64,000 nucleotides of DNA, taken from contig NZ_LQIU01000001.1 in assembly GCF_001499995.1 (NCBI RefSeq), forward strand, positions 186,001 through 250,000, written 5' to 3'. The notes below the pieces were generated by a model. It was not told the DNA's origin and did not search any database. It saw nothing but the letters and a program-made list of their open reading frames with translations. Positions 37,130-45,341 of the stretch are shown here, one piece after another. Source of the DNA: Mycobacterium sp. IS-1496 (GTDB lineage: Bacteria > Actinomycetota > Actinomycetes > Mycobacteriales > Mycobacteriaceae). The translations under genes and the position numbers were made by a program. How positions within the stretch are numbered: position 1 is the first letter of the stretch; each line of letters starts with the position of its first letter.

Positions 37130-37789
37130 TCCCGTTGGTGGACGGGATCAAAATACGTTCAGACACCGGTTTAGCCTTTGACGGATCCGATATCGATCGG
37201 GAAATTAGAATCATGATCGGTAATTCCAAGAACACCGCCGCAAGCGGACCACCCGCACCGGAATACCAACCGGCGCGGTTTTTCAATGATCGAGCCGCGG
37301 GGCTGAGTGATAACGGTTACCGCGATCACCCCGAGGGGCAGCCGCACCGGACAACAACCACATGACGACGAGGCGCGCGAGCACCCCGGGGCTGAGCGGT
37401 AGGAAAATGGCCGCCGACTGAGTGAGGGCGATGAACTGGGCGAGTACCGGGCCGACTGCATAGTGGGTTGACAACCTCCGGCCGTTGGCACGGTCGTACG
37501 GTTGACCCGTCACAACGGTCACCGTGCCGTCGTGTCTGGGAGTTGGCTGTTCATCCCGGGCGCACGACGCCTCGAGTGTCTTGACCTACCATGGGACGAC
37601 CACTTCGACGGTGTCGCTTAGTTTGACCCATGCCAAACCTCACCTCGACAGCGTCGGTCGCCCCGCCTCGCTATGCCGATGCCAACGCGACGTTAACGCG
37701 CGGCGCCGCGCGGGCCGCGAAGACCACGCCTGTAACGCGTTGCAGCTGACGGTCAGCTGAAAACATTGCACCGCAGGTATGGACCGGAC
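37130..37789. other. Left end of the island, no supported gene
   Basis: 660 bp of lower-GC sequence. A minus-strand frame (37283-37522) encodes one hydrophobic stretch (VLARLVVMWLLSGAA) but has no ribosome-binding site or recognisable family. A short plus-strand stretch near 37530-37620 (SWLFIPGARRLECLDLPWDD) reads like protein but ends at once in a stop. I take the region as decayed DNA, possibly where an integrase gene once lay. Confidence 0.45.
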
Positions 37790-39085
37790 TCAGCTGCAGT
37801 GCAACTTGACGGGCAAATGCGTCGGCCCACGCAGCGAGCTGTTGGTCGACCACGTTGTCGGGCCGACGGTGGTGATACGGGTGACGCGGTCGACAAGTTC
37901 ACGCAGCACTGCTTGCGCCTCCATGCGTGCCAGAGGAGCTCCGACGCACATGTGCGCGCCATAGCCGAAGGCGATATGCATGCGCGGGTTACGGTCTGCG
38001 CGGAATTCATCAGGATTCTCGAACACGAGTGGATCGCGGTTGGCCGCACCGAAAGACAGGAGCACGCGAGCGTCGGCGGGAATGGTTACCTCGCCGACCT
38101 GGTAGTCCTCGCGCGTATAGCGGTAGAGGTTTTGGATAGGGCTGGAGATCCGCAACTGTTCCTCGACGGCGATGGGAATGAGATCGGGATTGGCGCGGAT
38201 TAGATCGTACTGGTCGGGGTGGTGGGCCAACGTTTCGAATAGCCCACCGAGCAGATTGGTAGTCGTCTCATTGCCGGCGATGAGCAGTAGCAGGGCCACG
38301 TAGAACAACTGATCGTCGCTCAGGTCGCCTTCGGTGTTGTGTTCCAGGAGCCGCCCAAGCATGGTGTCCGAATCTTTGAGCTCACCGGAGGCGAGGTGAC
38401 GCAGGAAATAGCGTCGTAGTGCGAGGACTGCGCGCATTGAGTTCGCGGTATCGACAACACCTTTGGGTGTCGGTGAGAAATTGATGATTCGGACACTGTT
38501 CTCTGACCATCGTCTGAAGTCGGCGACGTCGTTGTCTGGTACCCCCAGGATCGCGGCGATGAGGCGCATCGGCATCGGTATCGCAAGCCGTTCTACCACG
38601 TCGCAACCGGGCTCTTTGATCACCTTGGATACCAGTTCGGCTGCAAGGTTGTCCGTTATTTCCTGCCAGTTTTCCAGCGCGCCGCGGGTGAAGCCGGGCT
38701 GGACCTGCTTACGTAGTCGGGCGTGCTGGTCGCCGTCGGTGAGCACCAAGAGGTCGGCCGCCATCCTGACTCGCGTTACACCCCGGGCGCTGGTGACCTG
38801 ATCCGTGTCGCGTAATGCGGCGCGGATGTCGTTGAGTCGGCTAAGGATCCAGGTGGCGCGTTTGGGGTTGTAGTGCACGCGCCCGCTGAGGTGCAGCGCT
38901 CGGTAGGCTTCGTGCGGTTGAGCGGCAGTAGCGGGGTCCAGGGGGTCGTAGTCGGTGTTGACCGCGCCAGTCCAACCGCGATAGCCCCGCCGGTGCGTGC
39001 GGATCGCCCCGGTGAGGTTCATTTGGACGGCGCTGCCTAGCGGTTTGAGTAATGTAACGATGCCGCGCGGGCTGTTCACCGCCAT
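37790..39085 (-). CDS. Cytochrome P450
   Basis: 431 aa, complete. I-helix oxygen-binding motif AGNETTTN, K-helix ExxR as EEQLR, and the haem loop FGYGAHMCVGAPLARME with proximal ligand Cys380. Soluble, with no membrane anchor, and of class I type needing a ferredoxin and reductase. The fused ferredoxin-reductase gene at 40639 could supply electrons. The ATG at 39085 gives the family-like N-terminus. The promoter gap (39086-39704) is shared with the divergent TetR gene and carries copy 1 of the repeated upstream module. Substrate unknown; neighbours (SDR, hydrolases) suggest a sterol-, terpene- or fatty-acid-like compound (inference). Confidence 0.95.
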   Translation of the reverse strand: MAVNSPRGIVTLLKPLGSAVQMNLTGAIRTHRRGYRGWTGAVNTDYDPLDPATAAQPHEAYRALHLSGRVHYNPKRATWILSRLNDIRAALRDTDQVTSARGVTRVRMAADLLVLTDGDQHARLRKQVQPGFTRGALENWQEITDNLAAELVSKVIKEPGCDVVERLAIPMPMRLIAAILGVPDNDVADFRRWSENSVRIINFSPTPKGVVDTANSMRAVLALRRYFLRHLASGELKDSDTMLGRLLEHNTEGDLSDDQLFYVALLLLIAGNETTTNLLGGLFETLAHHPDQYDLIRANPDLIPIAVEEQLRISSPIQNLYRYTREDYQVGEVTIPADARVLLSFGAANRDPLVFENPDEFRADRNPRMHIAFGYGAHMCVGAPLARMEAQAVLRELVDRVTRITTVGPTTWSTNSSLRGPTHLPVKLHCS

Positions 39086-39268
39086 GACCCTTGCACCTTC
39101 CGTCCCTTAGTAAAGAACGCAAATCTCGGGCCCGCGAGGCGGTACCTGCGATTCGTGGTGAAAAGCGTTGTGCGCCAGAGCAAGTTTCTCCTCAAGCTCG
39201 CCGATGCGCGGGGGCAGGACGGGCGGGCGCATACCGACCGGAAGTGATGGCGCTCCACCCGTGATGCC

Positions 39269-39418
39269 CTCAGGTTCGGCGCTGGCGCCCGTATCGTCAA
39301 CGGTGCGACACGAAGTTGAAAGGCCCATTCGGATGCGAATCAGGAAGCGTTTCGCATCGGCAGCACCTGACTAGCGCATTCTCTTATAGGAGCCCGTTCA
39401 GAATTCTCACAACGATAA
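39269..39418 (-). promoter_or_regulatory. Upstream module, copy 1 (P450)
   Basis: Read toward the P450 gene: TTATCGTTGTGAGAATTC, then about 77 bp later CCTTTCAACTTCGTG, then CGTTGACG (plus strand 39295-39302). The same elements with the same 17-bp spacing between the last two occur at 40324-40478 and 46348-46499. The 59 bp around the last two elements match copy 2 at 44 of 59 positions without gaps. TTGACG is a plausible -35. Confidence 0.65.
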
Positions 39419-39501
39419 AGCCGTTTTGGCCTAGTCGCTTGAAGAACGGCTGGATGTGCTCAAGCTAGTTCTGCAGGCCGGGATCCCCGGGCCGCGCACT
39501 T

Positions 39502-39592
39502 GCCGGTGGGTGTCGGGCTGTATGCCCACCCTGGGCTTCTGTGAACATCGCGCCCGTCAAGTGCGCGGGTCGAGGTTGCGACACCCACTGGC
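39502..39592. repeat. Inverted repeat GCCGGTGGGTGTCG / CGACACCCACTGGC
   Basis: 14-bp arms (13 match) at 39502-39515 and 39579-39592. A second, interleaved inverted pair is CGCGCACTTG (39493-39502) and CAAGTGCGCG (39558-39567). It lies in the P450/TetR gap. It could be a small non-autonomous element or an mRNA leader structure of the TetR gene. Confidence 0.4.
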
Positions 39593-39704
39593 GGGGTAGT
39601 GTGATGATCTCTCACCTCAGGTGTGTGAGCCGGTTGAACCACTCAAGATAAATCTCAACGCGCGATCGCGAATTCATCTGTCGGCTGGACGGGGACAAGG
39701 TTTC

Positions 39705-40247
39705 ATGACACGTGAGGATTGGTTGGTCGGCCGCGACCGAGGGAGCGAAGCCGCCGACCGGATCTACAACGCGGCCGCAGAGCTGGTCTCGCGCAAAGGA
39801 TTCGAGGCGTTCACGATTGAGGCACTGGCCGCCAAAGTGCATTGTTCACCGGCAACGATCTATCGTCACGCGGGTGGCAAGGCGGCAATCCGTGAAGCCG
39901 TGACCATGCGCACCTCCTCACGAATCGTTGGATTAGTGCGTGAGGCGATCAACGGTTTACAAGGCACTGAGCGTGTAGTAACGGCGATTATGGTTGCTCT
40001 AGAGCACATCCGCGCCGAGCCGCTCGGTGACCTGATGATGGGTTCGATCCGGCCGACCCACGAAGGCGAATGGTTGACAGCCTCGCCGGGCGTGGCCCGT
40101 CTGGCCCAGGAAGTGATCGGTTACGACGACCCGTTGGCTGCGCAGTGGTTGCTGCGGGTAACCCTGGCGCTGTGGTACTGGCCAGCCGAGGACCGCGAAA
40201 TTGAACACGCGCTTGTGAGCCGCTTCGTTGGCCCATCGTTTAGCTAG
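39705..40247 (+). CDS. TetR-family transcriptional regulator
   Basis: 180 aa. The N-terminal helix-turn-helix is canonical: AADRIYNAAAELVSRKGFEA, FTIEALAAKVHCSPATIYRH, then the variable ligand domain ending in ALVSRFVGPSFS. The ATG at 39705 has AAGG about 7 nt upstream; a longer frame from 39621 has no start context. Divergent from the P450 and upstream of the reductase gene, it is the natural candidate to control the island's repeated upstream modules (inference). A truncated relative lies at 43049, with the HTH block FTIEALAAKVHCSPATIYR identical. Confidence 0.92.
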   Translation: MTREDWLVGRDRGSEAADRIYNAAAELVSRKGFEAFTIEALAAKVHCSPATIYRHAGGKAAIREAVTMRTSSRIVGLVREAINGLQGTERVVTAIMVALEHIRAEPLGDLMMGSIRPTHEGEWLTASPGVARLAQEVIGYDDPLAAQWLLRVTLALWYWPAEDREIEHALVSRFVGPSFS

Positions 40248-40323
40248 CGCAAGCAGCCGCAATCGGGGGTGCTCCGCATTCGCGCACTCGGTGGGTCCAG
40301 CTGCGTCTGCCAGTCCTGAACTT

Positions 40324-40478
40324 GCTTTCGCAGCATAAGAGAAACGCTGGGGATTTCTCACCCATCTGTGCAGGTGCAGCCGGTATGAGCTGTCGGGCAG
40401 GTGGCTGACCGAGTCGAACCCTCTTTCAACCTCGTGGCGCCTCGTTGACGATGTCATCGAGTGTTCACCAAGCTGATC
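40324..40478 (+). promoter_or_regulatory. Upstream module, copy 3 (ferredoxin-reductase)
   Basis: Read toward the reductase: GCATAAGAGAAACGC, then after about 80 bp CTTTCAACCTCGTGGCGC and CGTTGACGAT (40443-40450), again with 17 bp between the last two elements. ATCGTCAACG on the other strand matches copy 1 exactly. The three-copy recurrence indicates a common promoter or operator. Confidence 0.6.
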
Positions 40479-40638
40479 TGGTGATGACAGCGCAGTGTTC
40501 GCGCGAGGCTGGCGTCGGCGGTCGGTGGCGGCCGTCGATGGTCGCGGTGGGCAGCTATGCCGTGACGACTCGACCGAGGCGACGCGGTAGGCAAACAGAC
40601 CTGCAGGCATTTGCTTGCCCGAGATCGGGTTCTCCGCT

Positions 40639-42315
40639 TTGGCTTTCGTGATCACCCAGAGATGCTGCAACGATGCCAGCTGCGTGTCGGTGTGCCCGGT
40701 CGACTGCATCCGCCCTTCGCCGGATGACCCTGAATTCAGCACGACCGAGATGCTGCACATCGATCCGGAAGCCTGCGTCGACTGCGGCGCATGCGTGCCT
40801 GTCTGCCCGACAAGCGCGATCCGCTACGAGGTCGATCTGACTGAACCGTTGAAGCGATACAAAGACATCAACGCCGCCTATTTCGAGCGGCACCCTCTGC
40901 ACGCAGATCCTCGACGTTTAGACGAGATGCCCTCACGTCCCCCCAAGGAACTGGGGACCCTGCGGGTAGCGATCGTCGGCGCCGGCCCGGCCGCATGCTA
41001 TGCGGCCGACGAGCTGTTGGCCCGTGCCGACGTTGAGACCGAGTTGCTGGACAGGCTGCCCACGCCATACGGGCTCATTCGTGGCGGCGTGGCGCCGGAT
41101 CACTCCGAGACCAAGGATGTAGGCCTCACCTTCGGGGCGAGGTTCGTCACAGACGCTGTGGGTTTGCACCTCAACGTCGAAGTCGGCAAGCACATCACTC
41201 ATGAAGAGCTGATGCGCCACCACCACGCCGTCATCTACGCCGTCGGCGCATTCGAGGAGCGCCGGCTCGACATACCCGGCGAGGATCTGCCCGGAAGCCA
41301 TCCCGCATCCGATTTCGTCGCCTGGTACAACGGCCATCCCGACTACGCCGACATGACATTCGATCTGTCTGGGCAGCGGGCGGTGGTGGTCGGAAATGGC
41401 AACGTCGCGTTGGACGTGGCGCGAATACTGCTCCTCGACACCGACGAATTGCAGAAAACCGACATCGCCGACTATGCGCTGGACACCCTGCGGCACAGCA
41501 ACATTCGCGAGGTCGTGCTACTCGGCCGGCGCGGGCCGCTGCAGGCGGCCTACTCATCGTCGGAGTTCTTGGCTTTCCATCACCTGCCGGGCGTGGATGT
41601 CGTGCTCGACGAGCGCGAGCTCGACCTGGACCCCGCCAGCAGAGCCCGGCTACAGGACCCTTCGCTGGAACCCGCGCTGGCCTTCAAAGTCAAGCTCGCC
41701 GAAGAATTCGCACAGCGGCAAGTAGGTCTGCACAACAAGCGCGTCGTCTTCCGCTATTGTGTGTCCCCTGTCGAGGTCCTTGGTGCCGATCACGTTGAGG
41801 GACTGCGGATCACCGCCAACGAGCTCGTGGACATTGACGGCGCGATCAAGGCCGTCGCGACCGACCGAACCGAGGAAATCGAGGCATCATTGGTGCTGCG
41901 CTCAGTGGGCTTCCGTGGCCGGGCACTGCCCGGCCTGCCGTTCGATGAACGGCGCGGAATTATCCCCAACGACCGCGGCCGGGTGATTGCCGACGACGGG
42001 CAGCCGCTCCCCGGCGTCTACGTCGCCGGATGGATCAAGCGTGGGGCCAATGGCACGATCGGCACCAACAAGCACTGTGCCCACGAAACCGTCAACAGCG
42101 TCATGGCGGACTTCATGTCCGGCAGGCTCGCCCGTCCCCAAGGTGATCGGAGTTCTCTGCTCAGACTGCTCTCGGCACGCCAGCCCGATCTGATCTCGGA
42201 CGCCGGTTGGCATGCCATTGACCAAGCCGAACGCCGCCGCGGCCAAGCCTCCGGACGTCCGCGGGTCATGTTCACCGACCTCGCCACGATGGTCGACACC
42301 GCCCAGGGTCTCTAA
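40639..42315 (+). CDS. Ferredoxin / ferredoxin-NADP reductase fusion (FprB-like)
   Basis: 558 aa. The N-terminal 7-Fe-type ferredoxin has RCCNDASCVSVCPVDC and CVDCGACVPVCP. The C-terminal FprA-type flavoprotein has VAIVGAGPAACYAADELL (FAD), PYGLIRGGVAPDH, VVVGNGNVALDVARILL (NADPH) and YVAGWIKRGANGTIGTNK. The layout and many blocks match M. tuberculosis FprB (Rv0886). The TTG at 40639 gives MAFVITQRCC, aligning with FprB's MPHVITQ start; it is a rare start codon and the ribosome site is weak, so a GTG at 40648 remains possible. It would pass electrons from NADPH to the island P450 (inference). The upstream gap (40248-40638) holds module copy 3 and no gene. Confidence 0.93.
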   Translation: MAFVITQRCCNDASCVSVCPVDCIRPSPDDPEFSTTEMLHIDPEACVDCGACVPVCPTSAIRYEVDLTEPLKRYKDINAAYFERHPLHADPRRLDEMPSRPPKELGTLRVAIVGAGPAACYAADELLARADVETELLDRLPTPYGLIRGGVAPDHSETKDVGLTFGARFVTDAVGLHLNVEVGKHITHEELMRHHHAVIYAVGAFEERRLDIPGEDLPGSHPASDFVAWYNGHPDYADMTFDLSGQRAVVVGNGNVALDVARILLLDTDELQKTDIADYALDTLRHSNIREVVLLGRRGPLQAAYSSSEFLAFHHLPGVDVVLDERELDLDPASRARLQDPSLEPALAFKVKLAEEFAQRQVGLHNKRVVFRYCVSPVEVLGADHVEGLRITANELVDIDGAIKAVATDRTEEIEASLVLRSVGFRGRALPGLPFDERRGIIPNDRGRVIADDGQPLPGVYVAGWIKRGANGTIGTNKHCAHETVNSVMADFMSGRLARPQGDRSSLLRLLSARQPDLISDAGWHAIDQAERRRGQASGRPRVMFTDLATMVDTAQGL

Positions 42316-42417
42316 CGCTAGCGCTTAGATGAACATCGATTGGTGATCGGTATCCTGGGCGCGCCGCCTTTCAAGGTTCTCCGAGGCTAATCGGGTGTGG
42401 ATAGACCTACGACGCCG

Positions 42418-42645
42418 CTAACCTGCAAAAGCGGGTAGGGGTGCTTGGCATTGCATGAAGTCGATGGCATTGAGGATGTCATCCCGAACCGCAATGCGGT
42501 GGACGAAACACTCCTGCCTCATCCGGGCATACGTCGGGTAGGGATCCTGCATGGCATCGGCGCCGAAAAATAGCGTGGGATTATCGAGCACCGTCATCGC
42601 ATCAGGCTGACCGAGCTCAACGTAGGCGTCAAGAACGCGCGTCAA
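42418..42645 (-). pseudogene. Cytochrome P450 N-terminal remnant
   Basis: The frame reads LDNPTLFFGADAMQDPYPTY then ARMRQECFVHRI, the typical P450 N-terminal block (DPYPTYARMR), but loses homology after about 55 residues and stops. The I-helix, ExxR and haem-Cys regions are all missing. The 102 bp between it and the reductase gene contain nothing recognisable. It is the stump of a second P450 gene of the island. Confidence 0.75.
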
Positions 42646-43048
42646 AGATGACAGTCGACACGATCTCGCTAGCCGCCGGTCCTTCTCACCACGAACCTCC
42701 CAGCAGCTGTTTCCGGCAGGTGTCTAAGTGCAGTCTCACATCGTGCGAATCGGGAAGCTGCGCAGCGTTAAGGTCGGCGACTGTGTGCGGGCGTTTTGAT
42801 TAGAGCTCGACCGGATGGCGAGCAAGGCGCGCCGCGAACTACTGGTCGAACTTGTTGGGATCGTGAATATTAGCGGACCGCGGTTGGGTCTCATGACGGC
42901 ATCAGCCGCGAACGGTCGGTCGTTGCCTTTGGGGGATCGCGCAGACATTCAGTGGTCCAGACTCGGCGGTGAGATTTGAGAAGATGGAGCAAGAAATTCC
43001 CATCGTGCTAGGACCGGAAGCGCCGCAGCGCGGGAAGGATGAGGAGCA
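42646..43048. other. Non-coding gap in the island
   Basis: 403 bp without a supported gene. A minus-strand stretch (around 42780-42870) reads DPNKFDQ-stop-FAARLARHPVEL-stop, which looks like a coding remnant interrupted twice, but I cannot name it. GGAAGGATGAGGAGC just before 43049 is the old ribosome-binding site of the truncated TetR. Confidence 0.4.
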
Positions 43049-43282
43049 ATGGGGCGTGACGACTGGTTGATCTGCGATCGCCGAAGCGCAGCGACCGATC
43101 GAATCTACACTGCTGCAGCCGATTCAATCCCGAAGAAGGGCTTCGCGGGGTTCACGATCGAAGCGTTGGCTGCGAAAGTGCATTGCTCACCTGCAACCAT
43201 CTATCGACAGGTAGGCGGCAAGGCGGTGAGCCTCGACGGCGTGATTCACCGGTGTTCACTGGGCATCGTCGAATCGGTGTGA
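43049..43282 (+). pseudogene. Truncated TetR-family regulator
   Basis: The first 60 or so residues (GRDDWLICDRRSAATDRIYT, FTIEALAAKVHCSPATIYRQ) parallel the intact TetR at 39705, including a shared HTH of nearly 20 identical residues. A stop follows at codon 78, before the ligand-binding domain. A weak continuation in another frame (VKQALTYTQSG) suggests a frameshift. It was probably a duplicate of the island regulator together with the P450 stump. A DNA-binding fragment could still be made. Confidence 0.75.
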
Positions 43283-43345
43283 AGCAGGCATTGACCTATA
43301 CGCAGTCGGGGTCGTTCCCAATCGCCGAAAATTGCCGTTTGCGAG

Positions 43346-43373
43346 GTGAGAACTTTGTCAGCGGAATTCTCAC
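43346..43373. promoter_or_regulatory. GTGAGAA-N14-TTCTCAC inverted repeat
   Basis: GTGAGAA (43346-43352) and TTCTCAC (43367-43373) are perfect inverted heptamers. GAATTCTCAC is shared with the distal part of module copy 1 (39402-39410). It lies 118 bp before the broken secreted-protein gene. Confidence 0.35.
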
Positions 43374-43490
43374 GCATCGTGGCTGGTATCACCCACGTCG
43401 GAAAAAAACTCCAAGTCGTGCAGGCGCTGAGCGGTTCGCATCTTTACAGCGGCGCATCGATGGGCCCGGCTTGAGAAATAGGCTTCGCGT

Positions 43491-44026
43491 ATGCGAGGAG
43501 TCGACATAGCCGCAGGCGCCGCGGCAATCGTTTTCATGGCAAGCTTAGTCACCGCAACACCGGCGTACGGCTCGAATTTCGGCGTCGAACTCAATGGCAC
43601 CTACCGGCTGATGTCCGACGGTGAGTGGGCGAAGAGAAACGCGGGTCCGTTCGGCGTGGGCGGGCCGAGAGTTTCTTCGACCAGCCGACGGTCGTCGAAA
43701 CCTGGACCGTGACGACAGAGTGCGCCAGCCCAATCGAATGCATCGGCGAAGTGAGGAGCGACCGCGGCTACACCGCGACCATTCGACTCAACGATCACTG
43801 GTTCGTCGACCACGAAATCCCGAATTGGCTGCCGTGTCCCGACGGGACATTCGCCCCCGGCCACCAGAAGTTCACGCTGTGGGGATTCAATCCCGCACGG
43901 AATGAACGCCTCTACAAGAACCTTGACTTCCTGGCCGGCCGCAACGTCACGAGGAGCGCGAGCGGCGCCTGCGGCAGGAACCAGCCCGTTGTCGTCGAAC
44001 TGCCTGTCAAGATGCAGAAAATCTAA
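43491..44026 (+). pseudogene. Secreted mycobacterial protein gene with an internal frameshift
   Basis: The first frame starts ATG at 43491 with a clear signal peptide (AAGAAAIVFMASLVTATPAYG) and continues to LNGTYRLMSDGEWAKRN. The rest of the family sequence continues in another frame: FFDQPTVVETWTVTTECASP, PNWLPCPDGTFAPGHQKFTL, SGACGRNQPVVVELP, ending at 44026. The phase change equals one lost base (or two gained), between about 43645 and 43680. Intact homologs, as I remember them, run GEWAK straight into the TVxxTWT block. Function is unknown. Either a true pseudogene or a base-call error. Confidence 0.75.
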
Positions 44027-44438
44027 TCCCCCGACCCGGCTCCGCAGTCAGGTCGGGATCAGCTCCTGTTGGCGCTCTACGAGCATGGAACTCAAGCTGA
44101 TGCCATCAGTGACCGTGGTCGCTAAATCCGGAGCGGCGTCGGCGAAAGCGCCGATCACCGGCGCAGCTGTCGCGAGGTCGTGTTCGAGGGTAGGCAGGCT
44201 TGGTTCCAGGAGCCCTCAAAGCTTGTGGTGCCGCGGGATTCGTGACCGTTGCTTAGCGATCCAAGTACTCGACCGGCAACATGAAACACCGCGCAGCATC
44301 AGACGTGCCAGGCCCGTACGGAGAGCCAGCCTGCCACTCGCTACCTATGCACCCAGATCGTCGATGAGACTGCCGCATCAGTCGACCATCACGACTTGCA
44401 GCTTGGAGTGGGGCTGAGGTTCCGCTGGTGAAACAGCC
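44027..44438. other. Non-coding gap in the island
   Basis: 412 bp between the broken secreted-protein gene and the convergent hydrolase. Open frames here have no ribosome-binding site, no domain motif and poor codon bias. I see no repeat or hairpin that would explain it. Confidence 0.4.
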
Positions 44439-45335
44439 CTATGCTTCAGCTGAGAGGGCTTTTCGTAGCGCCTGGCACTGGCGGTCGAAGAATGCTCGTG
44501 ATACTCCGGCAGTCGGTGCGACCATGTCGAATCCGTGGAAAGCGCCGCTAACGATCTCGATATCGCATGCTACGCCTGCGTCTTTCAAGCGGCGTGCATA
44601 CTCGACGTTTTCATCGTGCAGCGGATCGAGGGTGCCGACGCCGATCCACGCGGGCGGTAGGCCCGAGAGGTCGGTGTGCCGTGAGGGGACGGCGATCTGC
44701 CGATCGGCTCCGCGTAGATAAGCGGTCCATCCCAATCGATTGCTGTTGGGGCTCCAGAGCCGATAACGCCGATCTCTGATGCCGGGACGATCACTGGAGC
44801 GATCATCCACCATCGGATAAACCAGTAGCTGAAATAGCGGCACCAATTCGCCGCGGTTGCGCGCCAACAGCGCGAGCGCTGCCGCCAAGCCGCCGCCGGC
44901 GCTTGCGCCGCCAATGGCGACCCGCGTGGGGTCGATGCCGGGCAAGCGAGTCAGCCATGCAAGCGACTCATAGCAGTCCTCCAGGGCCGCCGGGTACGGG
45001 TGTTTAGGCGCGAGGCGGTAATCGACGGCGACGATGGGCACCCCTAGCTGGTGGGCGAAGCGGCGGCACAGCCGGTCGTCCTGCGCTGCCGACCCGATGA
45101 CGTATCCGCCACCGTGGATCCACAGCAGCGCGGCGCCCGCGTTGTCAGTGTGCTGAGGTCGGTGCAGCCGCACATTGATTCCGCTGGGCAGAGCGGCCAC
45201 TTCGACATCTCTTGAGATACGCAGTGTCTGTAATCTGGTGAGCGCGCGTATAACCGGCAGAGTGCGGCGAGTGTAGGGCTCGCCTGGCAGCACGCGCGCA
45301 ATCCGCCGCAAGTCGGGATGAAACTCCTGGCCCAT
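44439..45335 (-). CDS. Alpha/beta hydrolase, hormone-sensitive-lipase family (Lip type)
   Basis: 298 aa. The HSL oxyanion motif LLWIHGGGYVIGSA is followed by the nucleophile elbow IGGASAGGGLAAAL (Ser of GASAG), the acid in GTLDPLHDENVEY, and the catalytic His in AFHGFDMV. It probably hydrolyses short-chain esters or a carboxyl ester made in this pathway. The start chosen is the ATG at 45335; a GTG at 45341 lies directly after the SDR stop (TGA-GTG). The two genes form an operon behind module copy 2. Confidence 0.9.
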   Translation of the reverse strand: MGQEFHPDLRRIARVLPGEPYTRRTLPVIRALTRLQTLRISRDVEVAALPSGINVRLHRPQHTDNAGAALLWIHGGGYVIGSAAQDDRLCRRFAHQLGVPIVAVDYRLAPKHPYPAALEDCYESLAWLTRLPGIDPTRVAIGGASAGGGLAAALALLARNRGELVPLFQLLVYPMVDDRSSDRPGIRDRRYRLWSPNSNRLGWTAYLRGADRQIAVPSRHTDLSGLPPAWIGVGTLDPLHDENVEYARRLKDAGVACDIEIVSGAFHGFDMVAPTAGVSRAFFDRQCQALRKALSAEA

Positions 45336-45341
45336 CGGCAC

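Noticed and set aside
36930..37286. Minus-strand ORF across the left repeat, similar in part to one at 48262-48627
   Set aside because: The similarity is only the duplicated tRNA-terminator DNA translated by chance.
37283..37522. Possible 79-aa membrane protein at the island's left end
   Set aside because: One hydrophobic stretch but no start context or recognisable family; too weak to list as a gene.
43902..44417. 171-codon plus-strand ORF after the frameshifted gene
   Set aside because: Its first third lies out of frame over the secreted-protein remnant; the rest is low-quality Arg/Ser-rich translation with no motif.
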